Shown in pieces: positions 1-8,538 of a DNA stretch of 9,824 bases; the first letter of the stretch is position 1; each line of letters begins with the position of its first letter. This stretch comes from Actinomycetes bacterium. GTDB lineage: Bacteria; Actinomycetota; Acidimicrobiia; Acidimicrobiales; RAAP-2. Below the pieces are notes generated by a model, which was not told the DNA's origin, ran no database searches, and saw nothing but the letters and a program-made list of their open reading frames with translations. The position numbers and the translations under genes are program-made. The stretch covers positions 1-9,824 of the forward strand of contig JAKABC010000053.1 in NCBI GenBank assembly GCA_021802025.1. The letters are read 5' to 3'.

Positions 1-135
1 CGGTCCGGCAAGATCATGCGCCGACTGCTGCGCGACGTGGCCGAGAACCGTCCCCTGGGCGACGTGACGACCCTCACCGACCCCACGGTCGTGAACTCGA
101 TCGCCGACCTCATGGCCCAGGGCGTCGAGGAGTAG
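1..135 (+). CDS. acs: Acetyl-CoA synthetase, C-terminal fragment (5' end outside window)
   Basis: The reading frame is open from base 1 to a TAG at 133-135 and gives 44 residues. They begin RSGKIMRRLLRDVAEN and continue with LGDVTTLTDP. This is the conserved C-terminal tail of AMP-forming acetyl-CoA synthetase, which activates acetate to acetyl-CoA via acetyl-AMP in the cytoplasm. The lysine of the SGKIMRR motif (fourth residue here) is the catalytic lysine for adenylation. In the family it is the target of reversible protein acetylation, so activity may be controlled post-translationally; that is family knowledge, not seen here. The rest of the protein lies upstream of the window. The gene ends 5 nt from the stop of the convergent oxidoreductase, so no separate terminator fits between them. 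A propionyl-CoA synthetase-like paralogue is possible, but the LGD-TTL-DP tail favours Acs. Confidence 0.93.
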   Translation, partial: RSGKIMRRLLRDVAENRPLGDVTTLTDPTVVNSIADLMAQGVEE

Positions 136-140
136 TCGGA

Positions 141-1553
141 CTAGGAGTCGAAGCCCATCTTGAGCGCGTCGAGGAGGCGCAACCACAGGTTGCGCCTCCC
201 GGCGTTCTCATCGGCGCGGCGGATGGAGCGCTGGGTGAGCCGGATGAAGACCCAGCGCAGAGGCTCGGGCGGGAACGGCCAGGGCTTCTTGCGCACCATC
301 GAGAGCCGCGTGCGCTCGGTGTCGAGCTCGTCGAGCAGGTCGAGCATCGTGGCGGCCCCGAAGCGCGTCGAGGCGACCCCGAGGCCGGTGAAGCCCATGA
401 CGTAGGCGACCTTGCCGGCGTGCGCGGTGCCCCAGAAGGGCGAGTAGCGCGTGCAGGTGTCGATCGAACCGCCCCAGGAGTGGGTGAACTTGATCCCGGC
501 CAGTTGGGGGAAGGTCGTGAGGAAGTGGCGCACCAGGCGGTAGTAGGTCTCGGGGTTGAACTCGAACTCGCGCTGGGCCTTGCCCCGGAACCGGTAGATG
601 GCGTCGTAGCCGCCCCAGAGGATCGAGTTGTCCTTGGTCAGCCGGTAGTAGTGGAACTGGTTGCCCGCGTCGCTCACACCCTCGCGGCCCTCCCAGCCGA
701 TGCTCTCGAGTTGCTCGGGCGTGAGTGGCTCGGTCACCAGGGCGAAGTCGTAGACCGGGACCACGTACTTGCGCGCCGCACGAACGAGCGAGGGGAAGAC
801 GTTGGTCGCGAGCGCCACCTTGGCGGCCGTGACGGCCCCGAAGGGGGTGTGCACGCGAACCGCCTCGTCCACGTCCTCGAGCCACTCGACCCGGGAGTTC
901 TCGTAGATGTGCACGCCCAGCGAGATGCAGGCCCGCTCGAGCCCCCAGACCAGTCGGGCCGGGTCCACCAGGGCGGTCCCGTCGTGGTCGTAGAGGCCAC
1001 CGAGGTAGGAGGGGGAGTGGACGCGACGGCGCACGGCCTCGGCGTCGAGCACCACGACGCTATCGCCCATCTGGTTGCGCAGCCGGGCCTGCTCTTCGAG
1101 CTCTCTCATCTGCCACGGGGCGACGGCCACGGTGAGCTCCCCGGTGCGCTCCCAGTCACACTGGATGCCGTAGCGCTCGATGGTGCGTTCGATCTCGTCG
1201 AGGTTCTCGCGGGCCAGTCGCTCGATCGTCTCCATCTCGCGTGGGAAGCGCCGCAGACCGTTGTAGAAGCCGTGGGTCAGCGACGCCGAACAGAAGCCCC
1301 CGTTGCGTCCCGACGCCCCGGCGCCGGTCTCGTACTGCTCGACGACCACCACCTCTCGCTGGGGGTCGCGCTCTTTGGCCAAGAGAGCCGTCCACAGTCC
1401 GGTGTAGCCGGCGCCGACCACGCACAGGTCCGCCCCCACCTCACCGATGAGAGCGGGTCGCGACTCGGGTTCCAGGGGGTCTTCGTCGAGCCACCAGAGC
1501 GACGGCTGGACGTCACTGAGATGGCGGAGGACGAAGGGGTCCTTCTTCTGCAT
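141..1553 (-). CDS. FAD-dependent oxidoreductase, DAO family (gamma-glutamylputrescine oxidase-like)
   Basis: This is a 470-residue flavoprotein of the D-amino-acid oxidase (DAO) fold. After an N-terminal tail with the WWLDEDP motif, a Rossmann dinucleotide-binding motif VVGAGYTG lies at residues 45-52, and the acidic residue that binds the FAD ribose is about Glu72. The GASGRNGG flavin-contact motif is at residues 79-86. A C-terminal glycine-rich segment (YVMGFTGLGVASTRFG) closes the FAD site. The family oxidises secondary or primary amines or amino acids to an imine, releasing H2O2 or passing electrons on. The closest named relatives are PuuB-type gamma-glutamylputrescine oxidases and glycine/sarcosine-type oxidases. 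No signal peptide or membrane segment is visible, so it is probably cytoplasmic. The ATG at 1551-1553 is the only sensible start; no good Shine-Dalgarno precedes it, and a perfect 6-3-6 inverted repeat lies 4 bases upstream. The gene is transcribed away from the exonuclease. The substrate cannot be assigned from sequence, and no polyamine catabolic genes are adjacent. The family call is firm; the exact reaction is uncertain. Confidence 0.9.
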   Translation of the reverse strand: MQKKDPFVLRHLSDVQPSLWWLDEDPLEPESRPALIGEVGADLCVVGAGYTGLWTALLAKERDPQREVVVVEQYETGAGASGRNGGFCSASLTHGFYNGLRRFPREMETIERLARENLDEIERTIERYGIQCDWERTGELTVAVAPWQMRELEEQARLRNQMGDSVVVLDAEAVRRRVHSPSYLGGLYDHDGTALVDPARLVWGLERACISLGVHIYENSRVEWLEDVDEAVRVHTPFGAVTAAKVALATNVFPSLVRAARKYVVPVYDFALVTEPLTPEQLESIGWEGREGVSDAGNQFHYYRLTKDNSILWGGYDAIYRFRGKAQREFEFNPETYYRLVRHFLTTFPQLAGIKFTHSWGGSIDTCTRYSPFWGTAHAGKVAYVMGFTGLGVASTRFGAATMLDLLDELDTERTRLSMVRKKPWPFPPEPLRWVFIRLTQRSIRRADENAGRRNLWLRLLDALKMGFDS

Positions 1554-1557
1554 AGGT

Positions 1558-1572
1558 CCAACCCGAGGTTGG
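1558..1572. repeat. Perfect 6-3-6 inverted repeat next to oxidoreductase start
   Basis: CCAACC (1558-1563) and GGTTGG (1567-1572) are exact reverse complements separated by CGA. The element ends 4 bases before the ATG of the minus-strand oxidoreductase, where a ribosome binding site would be expected. In mRNA it could form a small hairpin at the start codon; in DNA it could be a regulator half-site pair. Its function is inferred from position only. Confidence 0.4.
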
Positions 1573-1595
1573 AGTCACCCACTCTCGACACGTCT

Positions 1596-1619
1596 TTCGC
1601 GGGCTCGGAGCCCGTCGAA
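1596..1619. repeat. 10-bp hairpin with one bulge in the divergent spacer
   Basis: TTCG (1596-1599) pairs with CGAA (1616-1619), and CGGGCT (1600-1605) pairs with AGCCCG (1609-1614). The loop is CGG and one T (1615) is bulged. On the minus strand it would sit in the 5' leader of the oxidoreductase, about 40 nt before its ATG. No U-tract follows on either strand, so it is not a standard intrinsic terminator. It may be a leader hairpin or an operator. Confidence 0.45.
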
Positions 1620-1669
1620 CGCCGGTCGTCAGGCCGGCCTCTTGCCCCTCGAGCCTACCGGGCCCGGCC

Positions 1670-1690
1670 GGTCGAGCCGGGTTCTCGACC
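1670..1690. promoter_or_regulatory. Candidate operator: 7-7-7 inverted repeat upstream of exonuclease
   Basis: GGTCGAG (1670-1676) and CTCGACC (1684-1690) are perfect reverse complements around the 7-base spacer CCGGGTT. The repeat ends 6 bases before a TACACT hexamer that could be the -10 box of the exonuclease promoter, so it covers the -35 position. The heptamer TCGAGCC also occurs at 1649-1655, exactly 23 bases (about two helical turns) before its copy at 1672-1678. A repressor or activator binding site is plausible, but no regulator gene is nearby and GC-rich DNA makes such palindromes easily by chance. Confidence 0.35.
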
Positions 1691-1696
1691 CCGACG

Positions 1697-1702
1697 TACA
1701 CT
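1697..1702 (+). promoter_or_regulatory. Possible -10 box for the exonuclease gene
   Basis: TACACT fits the actinobacterial TANNNT -10 pattern. It lies 12 bases before the ATG at 1715, which would give a transcript with almost no 5' leader. This agrees with the lack of any Shine-Dalgarno sequence before that ATG. No convincing -35 hexamer is present at the right distance. Confidence 0.3.
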
Positions 1703-1714
1703 GCCCTCACCCCA

Positions 1715-2491
1715 ATGAGCGCGTCGACCCCACCCCACGGACCCGCGCCCACGAACCCACGTCCCGGGGCGCACGCGGACCCGGACCGGGCCAAGACCGT
1801 GAGCGCCGTAACAGCGGTCGCCTTCGACCTCGAGACCACCGGGGTGGACCCCTTTGGCGACGCGCCGGTCTCGTTCGCCTTCGCCTGGCGTGAGGGGCCG
1901 GGTCCGACCGCCACCGAGACTGGCCTCATCGACCCCGGCCGAACGATCCCCGTCGGGGCCACTCGCGTCCACGGCATCACCGACGCCATGGTGGCGGGCG
2001 CCCCCGACCTCGCCTCGGCGGTCCCGGCGCTGGCCGACCGACTGGAAGCGATCTGGCGCGACGGCGGGATCGTGGTGGGGATGAACGTCGCCTACGACCT
2101 CACGATGATCGACAGCCTCCTCGGTCGACTCGGACGAGCGAGCCTGGGCGAGCGGGGGGTCGGGGCCGTGGCCGACGTGCTCGTCCTCGATCGTCACCTG
2201 GACCGCTACCGGCGGGGCAAGCGGACCCTCACCGACCTGTGCGTCCACTACGGCGTGACCCTCGAGGGCGCCCACAGCGCCGCCGTGGACGCCGCCGCGA
2301 GCCTGGAGCTCTACGAGCGGCTCCTCGAGCGCTACCCCGAGATCGCCGCCACACCCGTCGATCTGCTCACCCCGAACCAGGCCGGGTGGCACCGGGAGTG
2401 GCTGACGAGCTTCAGCCGCTACCTCGAGCGCCGCGGCGACGCCCCCGTGGAGCCCGGCCGCTACGACTGGCCGCTGCACGCGGCCCCCTGA
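1715..2491 (+). CDS. DEDDh 3'-5' exonuclease (DnaQ / Pol III epsilon-like)
   Basis: This 258-residue protein carries all three exonuclease motifs of the DEDDh family. Exo I is FDLETTG with Asp38 and Glu40, Exo II is MNVAYD with Asp128, and Exo III is HSAAVD with His187 and Asp192. These residues bind two metal ions and cut DNA or RNA from the 3' end. The segment ATRVHGITDAMV (residues 82-93) is also typical of the fold. The C-terminus (REWLTSFSRYLERRGD, near residue 230) resembles stand-alone actinobacterial exonucleases rather than replicative epsilon or a polymerase fusion. Its role is probably DNA repair, proofreading or RNA trimming, in the cytoplasm. The first 28 residues are proline-rich and low in complexity. 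An in-frame GTG at 1799-1801 (residue 29) is an alternative start just before the conserved fold. Neither start has a Shine-Dalgarno; the ATG is kept because a TACACT -10 box precedes it. The stop is one base from the tRNA 3' end. Confidence 0.92.
   Translation: MSASTPPHGPAPTNPRPGAHADPDRAKTVSAVTAVAFDLETTGVDPFGDAPVSFAFAWREGPGPTATETGLIDPGRTIPVGATRVHGITDAMVAGAPDLASAVPALADRLEAIWRDGGIVVGMNVAYDLTMIDSLLGRLGRASLGERGVGAVADVLVLDRHLDRYRRGKRTLTDLCVHYGVTLEGAHSAAVDAAASLELYERLLERYPEIAATPVDLLTPNQAGWHREWLTSFSRYLERRGDAPVEPGRYDWPLHAAP
2469..2485 (-). terminator. 6-5-6 hairpin just past the tRNA-Pro 3' end
   Basis: GGCCGC (2469-2474) and GCGGCC (2480-2485) are exact reverse complements with a 5-base loop. The hairpin lies inside the last codons of the exonuclease and 7 bases beyond the mature 3' end of the minus-strand tRNA. 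It could stop or mark the end of tRNA transcription, or stabilise the exonuclease mRNA end. There is no U-tract, so the terminator reading is weak. Confidence 0.25.
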
Positions 2492-2492
2492 G

Positions 2493-2568
2493 TCGGGCTG
2501 GGGAGATTCGAACTCCCGATCTCTCGGCCCCCAGCCGAGCGCTCTAGACCAAACTAAGCCACAGCCCG
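2493..2568 (-). tRNA. tRNA-Pro, anticodon GGG
   Basis: The minus strand folds into a complete 76-nt cloverleaf. The 7-bp acceptor stem pairs CGGGCTG with CAGCCCG, followed by discriminator A73 at 2493. The D arm runs from GCTTAG to AGAGC. The 5-bp anticodon stem pairs CTCGG with CCGAG around the loop CTGGGGG. The variable loop is AGATC, and the T arm pairs GGGAG with CTCCC around TTCGAAT. The loop places GGG at positions 34-36, with G37 as usual for proline tRNAs. C1-G72 is also characteristic of bacterial tRNA-Pro. It reads the CCC and CCU codons. The 3' CCA is not encoded (ACT follows) and must be added after transcription. It lies 24 nt after the small ORF on the same strand, so it may be processed from the thiOS transcript, made from its own promoter, or both. 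Confidence 0.96.
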
Positions 2569-2578
2569 TAGCCGGATG

Positions 2579-2584
2579 ATTTTA
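2579..2584 (-). promoter_or_regulatory. Possible -10 box for tRNA-Pro
   Basis: On the minus strand TAAAAT matches the -10 consensus TATAAT at five of six positions. It is the most A/T-rich hexamer in this part of the window. It ends 10 bases before the first base of the tRNA, giving a very short tRNA leader. No recognisable -35 is seen upstream, where the sequence is GC-rich. Confidence 0.4.
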
Positions 2585-2592
2585 CTCGCTGG

Positions 2593-2748
2593 CTAGGGGG
2601 CCGAGCGGTGGGTCCCGTGGGGCTGGTCGGGGTGGGTCAGCCAGGCCCGCGCCTCACAGAGATACGCGATGGTCTCACCGGTCGCCTTCGCCTCGATCGC
2701 GTCGAGGATGCGCCGATCCAGTGCCTCGACGATCTCGCTCACCGACAT
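2593..2748 (-). CDS. Small hypothetical protein, 51 residues, downstream of thiS
   Basis: This short ORF starts with ATG at 2746-2748, ends with TAG at 2593-2595 and has no recognised family. It begins MSVSEIVEALDRRILDAIEA and ends in a tail rich in Pro, His and Asp (THPDQPHGTHRSAP). Residues 3-38 look like one or two amphipathic helices, with no Cys pair, signal peptide or membrane segment (one Cys, at about residue 31). Coding is supported in three ways: a strong Shine-Dalgarno (GGGGAGGA, 2751-2758) directly before the start; placement only 10 nt after the thiS stop; and about 90% G or C at third codon positions, as in neighbouring genes. The GGAGG core is only 3 nt from the ATG. The in-frame GTG at codon 3 (2742) would be better spaced and is an alternative start. 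It is probably co-transcribed with thiO and thiS. A link to thiamine synthesis is only positional. Confidence 0.72.
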   Translation of the reverse strand: MSVSEIVEALDRRILDAIEAKATGETIAYLCEARAWLTHPDQPHGTHRSAP

Positions 2749-2750
2749 GG

Positions 2751-2758
2751 TCCTCCCC
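2751..2758 (-). promoter_or_regulatory. Strong ribosome binding site for the 51-residue ORF
   Basis: The minus strand reads GGGGAGGA between the thiS stop and the small ORF. It is the clearest Shine-Dalgarno match near any start in the window and a main reason for accepting that ORF. The GGAGG core lies at 2752-2756, 3 nt from the ATG and 9 nt from the in-frame GTG at codon 3. Confidence 0.7.
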
Positions 2759-2953
2759 TCAGCCGCCGGCGGCGGCGGTCACGATCTCGACGACGGCGCC
2801 CTCGGTGACGGCCGTCGACTCCCAGAGCGAGCGCGCGACGACCTCGCCGCCGATCGCGACGGCGATACCCCGCCCCGAAAGACCCAGATCGGCCACGAGG
2901 TCAACGACGGAGCCGCCCGACCAGGACCGCTCCGCCCCGTTCACCCGTATCAC
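2759..2953 (-). CDS. thiS: Sulfur carrier protein ThiS
   Basis: This 64-residue ubiquitin-fold protein carries sulfur as a C-terminal thiocarboxylate to the thiazole synthase ThiG in thiamine biosynthesis. It opens with the typical first strand (IRVNGAERSW). It contains the conserved mid-region with IAVAIGGEVVAR at residues 30-41 and WESTAVTEGAVVEIVTA near the end, and it terminates in Gly-Gly, the residues adenylated by ThiF and then thiocarboxylated. The length is normal for the family (about 65). The start is the GTG at 2951-2953, which overlaps the thiO TGA as GTGA, a classic coupling arrangement. A longer frame extends into thiO, but its extra residues are thiO read out of frame and are not ThiS-like. 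No strong Shine-Dalgarno precedes the GTG, so translation probably depends on ribosomes finishing thiO. thiG and thiF are not in the window. Confidence 0.93.
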   Translation of the reverse strand: MIRVNGAERSWSGGSVVDLVADLGLSGRGIAVAIGGEVVARSLWESTAVTEGAVVEIVTAAAGG

Positions 2954-4017
2954 GCCGCACCCACCGCGTCGATCAGTCGTCGGGCCGCTACCGGGGCCAG
3001 GGTGACGCCGTGGCGGTAGTGGCCCGACGACCACCACCAGCCACCGCCGAGGTCCGCCAGGAACGGGCGCAGGTCCCCGCTCGCCGGGCGCAGTCCGACG
3101 CGCGTCTCGACGAGGTCGGCCGTCTCGAGCTCGGGGATGACCTCGAGCCCGTCACGCAAGAGCCGCTGGAGCTCACCGAGTTCGACGGCGCGCACCGGCG
3201 ACTCCTCCGAGCTCGCGCCCAGGACGTTGTAACCCTCGGCGCGGCCCACCGCGTAGAAGGGCCGACCGTGGACGTAGGCGCGCACCATCGGCAGGTGGTA
3301 GCGCTCGGGTCCGACCACCCGCAGCGTCATCCCCCGCACGGGGCGCACCGAGGTCGACGGGGGTGCCTCGAGCCCCGCCGGAAGTCCGGTCGAACCCGTC
3401 GCGATCAGGCCCAGGTCTGCCTCCACGGGCCCGTCGTCGGCCTCGGCGACGACGCGCGCGCCCTCCCTCGAGCAACGCCGCACGCTCGCGGTCCGGTACT
3501 CGACGCCCAAGGCCTCGTTCGCGGCGCGCACCCGAGCCATCACCTCGTCGGGATCGACCCAGGCGTCGCCCTCGGCCAGCACGCCCTGGGTGACGCGAGC
3601 GCTCAACCCCTCGAACGCTGCGGGCTCGTCGAGGCGTACGAGCGCGCGTAACGTCACGCCGTAGCCACGGGCCACCCCCGCGTACTGATCGACGAGGCGG
3701 CGATCTCCGCTATCGAGCCCGACCACCAGGGTGCCGACGCGATGGAGCGCGATCGTCTCACCGGTCGTCTCGGCGACCTCATCGACGAGGTCGCGCCACG
3801 CCCCGAGCGCCGCGTCGTGGAGCCGGTGGTTCTCCTCCTCGCCCGGCGCGGCTTCGCCGCCGGGGGCGAGCATGCCGGCCGCCGCCACCGTCGCCCCGCG
3901 ACCGGGGGAGGGATCGACGACCGTGACCCGCCAGTGTGCGCGCGCGAGCGCGAGGGCACTCACCTGTCCGATGACGCCACCACCGACCACGACGGCGCGG
4001 CGCGACGGACTGGTCAC
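2950..4017 (-). CDS. thiO: Glycine oxidase ThiO
   Basis: This 355-residue FAD enzyme of the DAO family oxidises glycine to the imine used by ThiG to build the thiazole ring of thiamine, releasing H2O2. The FAD-binding motif VVVGGGVIG is at residues 9-17, with Asp35 closing the second strand. AAAGMLAP (near residue 46) follows, as in ThiO. RPVRGM sits at the usual RPVRGQ position, a mild deviation. The C-terminal signature combines RVGLRPASGD (Arg306, Arg310) with SSGHYRHGV (residues 330-338). Arg310 and Arg335 probably match the substrate carboxylate-binding arginines known in Bacillus ThiO. The thiS partner directly follows, which separates this from sarcosine or D-amino-acid oxidases. The start is GTG at 4015-4017. 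GGAGG lies only 1 nt before it, and a TACGCT hexamer 6 nt before it suggests a leaderless transcript. No TPP riboswitch (CTGAGA element) fits in the short upstream spacer. Confidence 0.93.
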   Translation of the reverse strand: MTSPSRRAVVVGGGVIGQVSALALARAHWRVTVVDPSPGRGATVAAAGMLAPGGEAAPGEEENHRLHDAALGAWRDLVDEVAETTGETIALHRVGTLVVGLDSGDRRLVDQYAGVARGYGVTLRALVRLDEPAAFEGLSARVTQGVLAEGDAWVDPDEVMARVRAANEALGVEYRTASVRRCSREGARVVAEADDGPVEADLGLIATGSTGLPAGLEAPPSTSVRPVRGMTLRVVGPERYHLPMVRAYVHGRPFYAVGRAEGYNVLGASSEESPVRAVELGELQRLLRDGLEVIPELETADLVETRVGLRPASGDLRPFLADLGGGWWWSSGHYRHGVTLAPVAARRLIDAVGAA

Positions 4018-4023
4018 GCCTCC

Positions 4024-4029
4024 AGCGTA
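4024..4029 (-). promoter_or_regulatory. Possible -10 box for thiO (leaderless)
   Basis: The minus strand reads TACGCT, a TANNNT -10 pattern, followed by six bases (GGAGGC) and then the thiO GTG. That spacing would put the transcription start on the start codon itself. No -35 match is visible. The alternative is that GGAGG is a Shine-Dalgarno placed unusually close to the start. Confidence 0.3.
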
Positions 4030-4034
4030 CGACC

Positions 4035-4052
4035 CTCGCGAGTGGCGCTCGC
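4035..4052. repeat. Overlapping palindromes in the thiO-gltB spacer
   Basis: CTCGCGAG (4035-4042) is a perfect palindrome. Its right part GCGAG (4038-4042) also pairs with CTCGC (4048-4052) across TGGCG. The element lies between the two divergent starts and overlaps the expected -35 positions for both. It could bind a regulator; chance occurrence in GC-rich DNA is equally possible. Confidence 0.3.
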
Positions 4053-4059
4053 CCGTCGC

Positions 4060-4065
4060 TATGAT
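4060..4065 (+). promoter_or_regulatory. Probable -10 box for gltBD
   Basis: TATGAT differs from TATAAT at one position and is the best -10 match upstream of gltB. It would give a leader of about 27 nt before the ATG at 4099. The -35 region around 4037-4042 (CGCGAG) does not resemble TTGACA, so an activator or a weak basal promoter is likely. Confidence 0.5.
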
Positions 4066-4098
4066 GACGGCGGGTCAGCGTTGCCCCGAGACGACGCC

Positions 4099-8530
<4,432 letters not shown>

Positions 8531-8538
<8 letters not shown>

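Noticed and set aside
420..1718. A 432-codon open frame on + opposite the FAD oxidoreductase
   Set aside because: It is a mirror of a well-conserved flavoprotein on the other strand and has no recognisable motifs.
2239..2547. A 102-codon frame ending in a GEIRTPDLSAPSRAL-like peptide
   Set aside because: This peptide comes from translating the complement of a tRNA gene, a common false annotation. The real exonuclease frame covers the rest.
2954..3037. A longer ThiS starting at 3037
   Set aside because: The added residues are thiO read in another frame. ThiS homology begins at the GTG at 2953, which overlaps the thiO stop.
3742..4098. A 119-residue N-terminal extension in frame with gltB
   Set aside because: It is the antisense of thiO and contains the intergenic region. 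Starting at 4099 places the catalytic Cys at position 15 after a normal propeptide, as in other GltB proteins.
4018..4098. A TPP riboswitch upstream of thiO
   Set aside because: The spacer is too short for the full aptamer plus a promoter, and neither CTGAGA nor the second conserved core is present on the minus strand.
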